Shown in pieces: positions 20,084 through 27,053 of a stretch of 64,000 nt of DNA. The position numbers and the translations under genes were made by a program. The notes below the pieces were generated by a model. That model made no database searches. It saw only the letters and a program-made list of their open reading frames with translations, and was not told the origin of the DNA. The stretch is from Frigoriglobus tundricola. GTDB lineage: Bacteria > Planctomycetota > Planctomycetia > Gemmatales > Gemmataceae. The stretch is from the NCBI RefSeq assembly GCF_013128195.2, contig NZ_CP053452.2:558001-622000 (forward strand). The letters are read 5' to 3'. Within the stretch, counting starts at the first letter, position 1, and every line of letters starts with the position of its first letter.

Positions 20084-21134
20084 GGCTCATGAGGCCGTCG
20101 GGGTGGAACTGGTCTTTTCCCATTCCCCGGTCGAGCGTTAGAGTACGCCGGTATTCGGTAGCCGTGGTTTTGGAGGCCGGGAGATGGACTTCCCGATCGT
20201 GGACCTGATGGACCCAGGCGCGTGCTACCGGTATCTGGTCGATTTGCTGCACCCCGACGGTCTGTCGTGCCCGCGGTGCCACCGGTCCGATGGGATGGGG
20301 GTTCAGGCCCGGCATCGGGCACCGGTCCTGGACTACCGATGCACCCATTGCGGTCGGGTGTTCAATGCGTACACCGGAACCCCGCTCCACGGCACCCGTC
20401 GGCCCCCGGCCCAGTGGGTTCTGATCTTCCGCGGGTTCGCGCAAGGAACCCCGACCGCTCAACTGGCGCGAGAACTGGGGTGCGATCGGATGCACCTGCT
20501 GGATCTGCGGCACCGGTTCCAGGAACGCGCCGCGGGAGCCGCCACGCAGGTCGGCGCGATCCCCGGCTCGGAGACCGAAGCGGACGAGATGTTCCAGAAT
20601 GCGGGGGAAAAAAGGGGTCCGGCACCCGAACCCGGACGACCCGCCCCGACGCCGGGCCAACAAGCGCGCGGGCACGGGAACTTCGCCAACGACCGCCCGC
20701 CGGTGGTCGGGGTGGTGAGCCGGGACACCGGGGCCATCGTCCTGGAGGTCGTCGAACGAACGGACCAGGAGACCCTGATCGCGTTCGTGACCGAACATAC
20801 CGATGATGGCGCGACCGTATACACGGATGAGTGGTCGGGGTACGCGCGGCTGTCCGCGGAGGGCCGCGGGCATGCCACGGTGAACCACACCCCGGGCCAA
20901 CGGGAGTGGGCTCGGGATGACGACGGGGACGGGATCCGCGAGGTCCACGATAACACGCTCGAGGGCCTGTGGGCGGCCCTCCGCACGTTCCTGCGACCGT
21001 TCCGCGGGATCAGCAAGCACTACCTCCACCAGTACGTTGCCGTCTTCCAATGGGCATACAACAAGGTCGGCGTTGCGGGCATGGTCCGCACACTACTGGG
21101 CCTGCCCCTGTCCACCCCGACGGCCTCATGAGCC
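20084..21134 (+). mobile_element. Inner IS1595-family element (plus)
   Basis: A 1051-bp complete element with 24-bp terminal inverted repeats identical to those of the other copies and an 8-bp duplication tccgatcg. It is one base shorter than the third copy (1052 bp): a G is missing in the CGGCGC run near 20665. Being in opposite orientation inside the outer copy, it makes two long inverted repeats (arms of about 650 and 400 bp), so the locus can fold into large hairpins and is prone to inversion or deletion. Confidence 0.95.
20184..21131 (+). CDS. IS1595-family transposase, frame open but with an altered 20-residue segment
   Basis: The 315-residue protein has an N-terminal zinc ribbon (CPRCHRSDG ... 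CTHCGRVFNAYTG, about 28-60), a helical DNA-binding part (LIFRGFAQGTPTAQLAREL), and a DDE-type catalytic core with Asp in EADEMFQNAGEK (about 135), Asp in VYTDEWSGY and HNTLEGLWAALR near the end. After AGEK the reading frame is off by one from the A6 run until a one-base deletion near 20665 corrects it. As a result the expected GVRHPNPDDPPRRRANKR is replaced by RGPAPEPGRPAPTPGQQA. This replaced segment follows the first catalytic Asp and is conserved in the family, so activity is doubtful although the frame is open. The stop codon lies within the right terminal repeat. Confidence 0.9.
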   Translation: MDFPIVDLMDPGACYRYLVDLLHPDGLSCPRCHRSDGMGVQARHRAPVLDYRCTHCGRVFNAYTGTPLHGTRRPPAQWVLIFRGFAQGTPTAQLARELGCDRMHLLDLRHRFQERAAGAATQVGAIPGSETEADEMFQNAGEKRGPAPEPGRPAPTPGQQARGHGNFANDRPPVVGVVSRDTGAIVLEVVERTDQETLIAFVTEHTDDGATVYTDEWSGYARLSAEGRGHATVNHTPGQREWARDDDGDGIREVHDNTLEGLWAALRTFLRPFRGISKHYLHQYVAVFQWAYNKVGVAGMVRTLLGLPLSTPTAS

Positions 21135-21142
21135 TCCGATCG
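21135..21142. repeat. 8-bp target duplication, right flank of inner IS
   Basis: Reads tccgatcg and pairs with 20076-20083. Confidence 0.93.
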
Positions 21143-21541
21143 CACCCCAGTTCTCGCGCCAGTTGAGCGGTCGGGGTTCCTTGCGCGAACCCGCGGAAGA
21201 TCAGAACCCACTGGGCCGGGGGCCGACGGGTGCCGTGGAGCGGGGTTCCGGTGTACGCATTGAACACCCGACCGCAATGGGTGCATCGGTAGTCCAGGAC
21301 CGGTGCCCGATGCCGGGCCTGAACCCCCATCCCATCGGACCGGTGGCACCGCGGGCACGACAGACCGTCGGGGTGCAGCAAATCGACCAGATACCGGTAG
21401 CACGCGCCTGGGTCCATCAGGTCCACGATCGGGAAGTCCATCTCCCGGCCTCCAAAACCACGGCTACCGAATACCGGCGTACTCTAACGCTCGACCGGGG
21501 AATGGGAAAAGACCAGTTCCACCCCGACGGCCTCATGAGCC

Positions 21542-21549
21542 GAACACTT
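21542..21549. repeat. 8-bp target duplication, right flank of outer IS
   Basis: Reads gaacactt and pairs with 19423-19430. Confidence 0.93.
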
Positions 21550-21653
21550 TGCCCGTTATCTCTGCGGATTGACCCGCAAACCGGCCGATATCCCCATCTA
21601 GCCGCACTTCTTCGGACCGCCCACTTAACGTCCCCTTAGCCCCAGGGCACCCC

Positions 21654-22478
21654 ATGAGCGGGTCTTCGTCACCTATGAGCCGGTCCCCCCGCGCGCACTC
21701 GGACGAGGCGACCCGCGCGGCGTTCCGCTTCAGCGACCTGTCGGGCTATTCCTACAAGAAGCGGCTCACGATCCGCGCCGCGAGCGGGCTCCTGACCGGC
21801 CTCATCCGGCTGCTGGGCAGCACGATCCGGTACGAGTTCGAGGGCCGCGAGCACCTGGAAGCGGCGGCGCAGAACGGCCGGATCCCCATTTACGCGTTCT
21901 GGCACGACAGCATCGCCCTGGCGACCTACGCGTTCCGCGGCCAGAGCATTGTCGTAATGACGTCACAGAGCTTCGACGGCGAGTACATCGCCCGGAGCAT
22001 CCAGCGGTTCGGGTACGGCGCGACCCGCGGCTCATCGACCCGCGGGGGCATCGGCGCGCTGATCGAGATGATCCGGTTGATGCGCAACGGCTACCCCGCG
22101 GCGTTCACGATCGACGGCCCAAAGGGGCCGCGGCACGTCGTGAAGCCGGGCGCGATCCTGCTCGCCAAGAAGACCGGGCACCCGATCGTCCCGATCGCGT
22201 TCGTTCCGTCGCGCTCCTGGAGCCTGACGCGGAGCTGGGACCGCACCATCGCGCCGAAGCCGTTCAGCCGGGCGCGGGTCGTCATCGCCCCGCCCATCAC
22301 GGTCGATCCGAACGTTGACGAGGCCGGGGTGGAGGCCAAGGTGCGCGAGTTGCAGGCCAGCCTCGACGCGCTGGACCAGCGCTGCCAGGAGTGGCGAACG
22401 GCTCACAACAACCGGTCCTGGTGGCCCGCGTGGGGGCGCCGGCGTCTCGGCGCTCCACCGCTCAGCAGTCGACCGTGA
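21654..22478 (+). CDS. DUF374-type lysophospholipid acyltransferase family protein
   Basis: The 274-residue protein is probably membrane-associated through a short hydrophobic segment near residue 40-58. The acyltransferase motif is FWHDSIALATYAFRG (about 83-97), with the catalytic His-x4-Asp type pair reduced to HDS, as in DUF374 proteins. TIDGPKGPRHVVKPGAI (about 142-158) is the DUF374 signature. The family belongs to the LpxL/LPLAT superfamily and may acylate lipid A or a phospholipid. The N-terminal 25 residues are Ser/Arg-rich and an alternative start is ATG at 21675. The IS pair inserted about 110 bases upstream may have changed its promoter. It converges with the pyruvate-kinase-like gene. 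Confidence 0.88.
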   Translation: MSGSSSPMSRSPRAHSDEATRAAFRFSDLSGYSYKKRLTIRAASGLLTGLIRLLGSTIRYEFEGREHLEAAAQNGRIPIYAFWHDSIALATYAFRGQSIVVMTSQSFDGEYIARSIQRFGYGATRGSSTRGGIGALIEMIRLMRNGYPAAFTIDGPKGPRHVVKPGAILLAKKTGHPIVPIAFVPSRSWSLTRSWDRTIAPKPFSRARVVIAPPITVDPNVDEAGVEAKVRELQASLDALDQRCQEWRTAHNNRSWWPAWGRRRLGAPPLSSRP

Positions 22479-22588
22479 AGTGCCCCGCAGGGGGGCGCGT
22501 AACTCCGTCCGTGCGTTCCGCGCGCCCGGTGGGCGCACAGTTCGTTCTCTTCCCGTTGTGCGGCGAACGCAAGAGCGGCCGACCGCGA

Positions 22589-24484
22589 TCACGGCACGTC
22601 GGCCCGCTCGGGGCCGGGCGGGCGCAGGTGGGCCAGCCGCAGTTCCCGGAGCATCGCCCGCTTCTTGGACTGGTGCGACTGCATGCGCCGCAGGATGTCG
22701 TCCAGGACCCGCACCGCCCGGACCACGTGCGGCCCCTTGTTCAGCATCACGCACTCGGCCCGGTCGCCCATCGCCGCGTCCGTGATCTCGGCCCGCGACG
22801 GCATGCCGTCCTTCGCGAGCGACTCCAGAACCTGCGTCGCCCAGATCACCGGAACGTGAGCCGCCTCGCAGATCCACAGCATCTCTTCCTGCACCTCCGC
22901 CAGGCGCTCGAACCCGCACTCGACGGCCAGATCGCCGCGGGCGATCATCACCCCGCAGCACGGCGCGCGCATGGCCGTCAGGAGCATGTGCGGCAGGTTC
23001 TGGAACCCGCGCCGCGTTTCGACCTTCAGCACGATCGCCGGTTGCCGGCCGCCCGACCGGGCCAGGTGCTCTTGCAGCTCTTCCACGTCCCGAACGGTGT
23101 TGGCGAACGACAGTTCCACGACGTCGGCGTGGCGCGCCACGAAGGCCAGATCCTCGAGGTCCTTGGCCGTCAGCGCCGGGAGGCGGAGGTCGCTCTCGGG
23201 GAGGTTAATGCCCTTATCGGCCCGCAGCTTCACGGCCCGCAGGGGGGCGCGCGTGATCCGCACGAGGACCCGGGCGGCCTCGACCGACTCGACCACGCCG
23301 CCGATCTTCCCGTCGTCGAACCAGATCGATTCGCCCGCCTTCACGTCGTCGAACACCTCGGGAATCGAGCAGCCGATCTGGGCCGGGGTCAGAATGCGCC
23401 CCGCGCTGTCGAAGGTGGCCGGGCGCCCGGGGCGGAGATCGCGGGTGAGGACGAGCGCGTCGCCGTTGTGGAGGGAAATGGCGCTCTCGCCGGCCGGGAG
23501 CCCGCCGACGGCGGCCGTGCGGTCCGCCGCGACTTCGTGCTCGCGCGTCAGGACGGTCCCGGGAACGACGTACGCCGTCTTCGCCGCTTCGGCCCAGCAC
23601 CCGGGTTCGGTCACGTCCACGACCGTCCAGATCCGCCGGGCGCGCGCGCGTCGATGAGGGCCAACTGCTCGCCGGCGCGGACCCGGGCCAACCAGACCGC
23701 GGGCACCGGCAGGACCGCGTCCGCCGCCGCGGGCGCCGGGGCGGGCGCCTCGGCCGCGGTCAGCCAGACCCGCGCGGGCCGTGACGCGCCCGAACACGTC
23801 GCGGCGGGGGCGGATCCGCACCACCGCGGGTCCCGGCTCCAACGGCCCGGTCCGGAGTTTCGGCCCGGCCAGGTCCATGAACACCCGGCACGACCGCCCC
23901 AACTCCTGCTCCGCCCGCCGCAGGTGTTCGATCATCCGCCCCCAGGCGGCGGGGCCGTCGTGGGCGCAGTTGATGCGCATACACTCCATGCCCTGTTGGA
24001 GCAGGTCGTGCACGAGCTCGTAGTCGTCCGCGGCCTCGCCCGGCATGGTCACCATGATCCGCACCCCGCGGTTGGGTGCGGCCGCGCCCAGTAGCGATTC
24101 CGCGTGTTCGGAGAGGAGCCGGTCGCCGGTATCACAGTCGACGCCGGTCCCCGCGGGTGCCGGCCCTGAGCCCCCGTTCAGGCGGTGCAGGACGTCCAGA
24201 ACCGCGTCCACCGCCGCGAGGACGTGCGATTCGGCCCGCCCGAGCGAGGACAGGCCCATCGCGGCCAACTGCGCCTGCAACGGGCGCAAGTCGCGGCGCC
24301 GGAGGACGAGGTAGTGCAAAAGGTTCCGGGCGCTCTCCCGGAACGTGGGGTGGACCGTACCGAGACGGGCCTGTGCCCCGGCCGACTCGGAGATCATTTC
24401 TGTGCGGATGGCGACGAGCTCCTTGAGGACGCTCTCGATTTTCGCCTTCACCAGCCGTTCCCCATCGGCGTTTTTCGGTGTCAA
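22589..24484 (-). CDS. Pyruvate-kinase-like protein with N-terminal extension and a local frame anomaly
   Basis: The 631-residue protein. About 140 N-terminal residues are helical and unlike bacterial pyruvate kinase. The kinase barrel then starts at RIMVTMPGEAADD, with MRINCAHDG (substrate Arg/Asn region), DLAGPKLRTG, KVETRRGFQNL (catalytic Lys and metal Glu), MIARGDLAVECGF (metal Asp) and PVIWATQVLESLAKDGMPSRAEITDAAMG (near-signature). The allosteric C-terminal domain of ordinary pyruvate kinase is missing, and the loop MLNKG replaces MLSGETA. Residues about 233-281 are Arg/Gly-rich nonsense. Reading the same DNA one base off gives a sensible VWLTAAEAPAPAP ... VWLARVRAGEQLALIDAR, so two offsetting indels lie near 23785 and 23640. 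Start: TTG at 24484 with GGAGAG upstream. It may be an atypical pyruvate kinase or a relative acting on another enol-phosphate. Confidence 0.78.
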   Translation of the reverse strand: MTPKNADGERLVKAKIESVLKELVAIRTEMISESAGAQARLGTVHPTFRESARNLLHYLVLRRRDLRPLQAQLAAMGLSSLGRAESHVLAAVDAVLDVLHRLNGGSGPAPAGTGVDCDTGDRLLSEHAESLLGAAAPNRGVRIMVTMPGEAADDYELVHDLLQQGMECMRINCAHDGPAAWGRMIEHLRRAEQELGRSCRVFMDLAGPKLRTGPLEPGPAVVRIRPRRDVFGRVTARAGLADRGRGARPGARGGGRGPAGARGLVGPGPRRRAVGPHRRARARRIWTVVDVTEPGCWAEAAKTAYVVPGTVLTREHEVAADRTAAVGGLPAGESAISLHNGDALVLTRDLRPGRPATFDSAGRILTPAQIGCSIPEVFDDVKAGESIWFDDGKIGGVVESVEAARVLVRITRAPLRAVKLRADKGINLPESDLRLPALTAKDLEDLAFVARHADVVELSFANTVRDVEELQEHLARSGGRQPAIVLKVETRRGFQNLPHMLLTAMRAPCCGVMIARGDLAVECGFERLAEVQEEMLWICEAAHVPVIWATQVLESLAKDGMPSRAEITDAAMGDRAECVMLNKGPHVVRAVRVLDDILRRMQSHQSKKRAMLRELRLAHLRPPGPERADVP

Positions 24485-24973
24485 AATGCTCTCCGTGGGA
24501 GGACGTCGGGACGGTGCGAGCCGGCCCGACCGACACGGGGCACCGCGTGTCCTTGGTGGACTGTATCAGGTCACCGGGTGAGGTGTCGCCACACGTCCGG
24601 TGGTGATCGAGGTGCCCTCACGAATCGTCGACCCGGCGAGAACGAAATTCCGCAGTGTTGTCGGCGGCTTTCTTCTTGAACAGGCCAATTGCCGAAACGT
24701 GACGGGCCAGAGACCTCTGCAGAGCCGTATTCCGGATGTGTGGCGAACGCAAGCTGGCCGAAATGGCTATTTCACGCGATTTGGCTGCAACATGAAGGTT
24801 CAGACGTGACAATAATTCAGATCCGGCCAATTATTCGCGATCGACCGGATTTTCCGCCTGCTACGGTTCTTTTTCTCGCCCTATCCGAAACGCTGTTCTA
24901 GACTCGAAGCGTGGGTTGCGCGTCCCCAATCCCGCGCGGACCGCCGAACGCTGAACGTATACAAGGGCCGTCC
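24485..24973. other. Divergent intergenic region
   Basis: About 490 bases between the divergently read pyruvate-kinase-like and WD40 genes. The right half (about 24760-24900) is markedly richer in A/T than the surroundings and should contain the WD40 promoter. I see no RNA gene or reading frame with convincing content. Confidence 0.5.
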
Positions 24974-26842
24974 ATGACAACACCCGTTACTGCCGCCCAC
25001 TCGGACGAAACTGTCCCGGTCCGCCCGTCCCCGCTCGTCAAGCGGGTGTTCGGCGAACCGCGGTTTCACACCGACGGCGACATTGCCGCCGTCGCCTTCG
25101 CCGCGGACGGCACGCTGCTCTCGATCGACGAAGCCGGGGTCCTCCGCCACTGGGCCGCCGACGGCAAGTTGCTCGGCCGGCACTTCCTCAGCGACCTCGA
25201 AACGCTGTGGTGCTTCAACCCGACCGCGACCGTTCTTGCTAGTGGCAACGACGACCTGATCCTGTGGGACGCCACCAGCGGGCAGCTCCTCAACCGCATC
25301 GAGCAGCCGTCCGGACCCGAGGCGTGGATCACCGCCCTCGCGTTCAGCGCCGACGGCCGCACCGTCGCCAGCGGGCACGACGACGGGAAGGTGTATTTCT
25401 GGGACGTGGCCGCTCAGAAGTTCCTGGGCGTGATCCAGGCCCATCCCGAAAAGCCGACCAAAAAGGCGGTGTCCGCGATCGCGTTCTCGCCCAACGGCGC
25501 GTTCGTCGCGACCGCGGGCGAGGACCTCGCGGTCCGCGTGTGGGACGCCGATTCGCACGCGCTGGTGGCCGAACTCAAGAGCCACACCGACCGCGTCCCG
25601 TCGCTGGCGTGGGCGCCCGACTCCCAACTGCTCGTCTCGGCCGGGTGGGACACCTCCGCCCGCGCGTGGCGGCCGCCGCACCCGGACCCGCTCATGCTGC
25701 TCAACAGCCACGCGGACCAGGTGACCGTGACCGCGTACAGCCCGGACGGCAAGTACCTCGCCTGCGCCGACTCGGACAACGACATCCACCTGTGGCTGGA
25801 CGCCGAAGCGGCCGCCCGCGGCCCGGTGCTCCGCGGCCACAACGAAGAGATCCGCAGCCTCTGCTTCAGCCCGGACGGGACGAAGCTCGCCAGCGCCGGT
25901 GCGGACCGCGTGGTCCACGTGTGGGACGTGCGGGACGGTAAGCTGCTCGCGGGGCCGAACCCGAAGGGCCGGCACGCGATCGCGGTCATCCCCGGCGCGC
26001 CGCTCAAGCTCGCCAGCTCCGGCGCCACGAATGTGCGCGTCTGGGACGTGGAGACCGGCGACGAGGTGGCCCCGACGAACCTGTGCCCCGCGTTCTCCGT
26101 CGCGGCCAGCCCGGACGGGAAGTGGCTCGCCGTCGGCGGCACCGACTATTTCACGCAACTGTGGGACGCGGCCGAGGGGCACCTCGCGGCCTCCCTGGAA
26201 GCGACCAAGCCGCCGGTCGGGTTCGTCACGTTCAGCCCGGACTCGAAGTTGCTGGTTCACACTAGCCCGGCCGACGGGCTCGTGTGGGTGTGGACCTGCG
26301 CCACCGGCCAGCCCGACCTGATCCTGGTCGAAGCGGCCGACGCCTGCACGCTGGAAGCGGTCGCGGTGCACCCGAACGGCCGGTGGGTGGCGTGCGGCGG
26401 GATCGACTACATGGGCACCGGCGAGCGCGACGGCGCGGTGTGCCTGTGGGACCTGTCGACCAAGGAGAAGCTGTACACGATCGACGTGGGCGTGGTGTCG
26501 CTGGCGTTCGACCCGCAGGGCAAGTACCTGGCGGGCGCGGGCCTCGACGACGCCGTCTACGTGTGGGACGCGGAGACGCAGACCACGGTGTTCGTGTTCG
26601 GCGGGCACCAGCAGAACATCAACGTGGTGGCCTTCGACCCGTCGGGCAGCTACCTGCTGAGCGGCGGCGACGACGGCACCGTGCGGGCGTGGGACGTGCT
26701 GAGCGGCCGGCAGCTCGTGGCCCGCGCGTTCGACAGCCCGGTCCAGTCGCTCGTGTTCAGCCCGGACGGCAAGTACCTGTTCTGCGGCAACGGGAACACG
26801 ACCTGCTACCAGGTCGAGTTCAAGAAGTTCCTCGAAGAGTGA
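24974..26842 (+). CDS. Standalone WD40-repeat protein, about 14 blades
   Basis: The 622-residue protein, without signal peptide, is made almost wholly of WD40 repeats. About thirteen end in a Trp-containing strand (LILWDATSG, VYFWDVAAQ, VRVWDADSH, IHLWLDAEA, VHVWDVRDG, VRVWDVETG, TQLWDAAEG, VCLWDLSTK, VYVWDAETQ, VRAWDVLSG and others). A last degenerate blade closes with CYQVEFKKF. Fourteen blades suggest two seven-bladed propellers. Such proteins act as scaffolds and no partner can be named. The ATG at 24974 is preferred to a frame opening 63 bases upstream, because homologous content starts after it. A perfect 16-bp terminator follows. The next gene, the 10-heme cytochrome, has its own promoter. 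Confidence 0.92.
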   Translation: MTTPVTAAHSDETVPVRPSPLVKRVFGEPRFHTDGDIAAVAFAADGTLLSIDEAGVLRHWAADGKLLGRHFLSDLETLWCFNPTATVLASGNDDLILWDATSGQLLNRIEQPSGPEAWITALAFSADGRTVASGHDDGKVYFWDVAAQKFLGVIQAHPEKPTKKAVSAIAFSPNGAFVATAGEDLAVRVWDADSHALVAELKSHTDRVPSLAWAPDSQLLVSAGWDTSARAWRPPHPDPLMLLNSHADQVTVTAYSPDGKYLACADSDNDIHLWLDAEAAARGPVLRGHNEEIRSLCFSPDGTKLASAGADRVVHVWDVRDGKLLAGPNPKGRHAIAVIPGAPLKLASSGATNVRVWDVETGDEVAPTNLCPAFSVAASPDGKWLAVGGTDYFTQLWDAAEGHLAASLEATKPPVGFVTFSPDSKLLVHTSPADGLVWVWTCATGQPDLILVEAADACTLEAVAVHPNGRWVACGGIDYMGTGERDGAVCLWDLSTKEKLYTIDVGVVSLAFDPQGKYLAGAGLDDAVYVWDAETQTTVFVFGGHQQNINVVAFDPSGSYLLSGGDDGTVRAWDVLSGRQLVARAFDSPVQSLVFSPDGKYLFCGNGNTTCYQVEFKKFLEE

Positions 26843-26860
26843 TCGCCGCCGGCGCACGAA

Positions 26861-26896
26861 ACGACCGCGGCCGGGGTTGCCCCCGGCCGCGGTCGT
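26861..26896 (+). terminator. Rho-independent terminator after the WD40 gene
   Basis: A 16-bp perfect GC-rich stem (26861-26876 and 26881-26896) with a TTGC loop and a short TTTAT-like tail, 18 bases past the stop. The palindrome would work in both directions. Confidence 0.88.
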
Positions 26897-26980
26897 TTAT
26901 GACGGCCATGGTGCACCCCACGCGCTCGCGGGGGGACGATTTGAAGCCGCGTCGCTATTTACAAATCGGCCCAAATGTCC

Positions 26981-27008
26981 TTGACATCTCCGCCACTCGC
27001 GGTATAGC
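26981..27008 (+). promoter_or_regulatory. Sigma-70-like promoter of the 10-heme cytochrome gene
   Basis: TTGACA at 26981-26986 and TATAGC at 27003-27008 are separated by 16 bases, in a locally AT-richer stretch between the WD40 terminator and the start codon at 27054. The -35 box is a perfect consensus match and the -10 box matches at four of six. Confidence 0.6.
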
Positions 27009-27041
27009 GGGCGGTTCTACTGCGCTCAACGCGATCTATCC

Positions 27042-27047
27042 GGGAGG
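27042..27047 (+). promoter_or_regulatory. Strong ribosome binding site of the 10-heme cytochrome gene
   Basis: GGGAGG six bases before the ATG at 27054, which settles that start. Confidence 0.7.
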
Positions 27048-27053
27048 TGCCGC

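Larger units (their letters stand above)
19434..21441 (-). pseudogene. IS1595-family transposase, interrupted and frameshifted (outer copy)
   Basis: The start is ATG at 21441 (MDFPIVDLMDPG) and the mapped end is the TGA at 19434-19436 inside the terminal repeat. The N-terminal zinc ribbon (CPRC ... CTHCGRVFNAYTGTPLHG) is in the right-hand piece. The catalytic part (EADEMF, TDEWSGY, HNTLEGLW) is in the left-hand piece. The second IS copy separates the two. The A6 run in the left piece moves the frame by one, so two lesions block a normal product. Sequence matches the third copy as far as I can compare, including AAGCGGCGCGGG where the inner copy has lost a G. Confidence 0.9.
19431..21541 (-). 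mobile_element. Outer IS1595-family element (minus), split by a second copy
   Basis: The element runs right to left and is 1052 bp when the inserted copy (20084-21134) and one 8-bp duplication are removed. Both ends carry the same 24-bp terminal inverted repeat beginning GGCTCATGAGGCCGTCGGGG. It lies in the intergenic region between clpC and the DUF374 acyltransferase gene. Its transposase is interrupted at the codons for Cys-Asp-Arg before MHLLDLRHRF. The frame is also broken at an A6 run. Because the outer 8-bp duplications match perfectly, the whole pair either arrived with the inner copy already inside, or the inner copy landed later at home. Confidence 0.93.

Noticed and set aside
20590-20610. 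Classical -1 slippery heptamer in the IS transposase
   Set aside because: The A6 run is out of phase for A-AAA-AAG, and the -1 frame yields no transposase-like sequence. The needed shift is +1.
19434-21050. A 538-codon minus-strand frame through the IS pair
   Set aside because: A chimera that crosses the inner IS boundary, and part of it is the antisense of the inner transposase.
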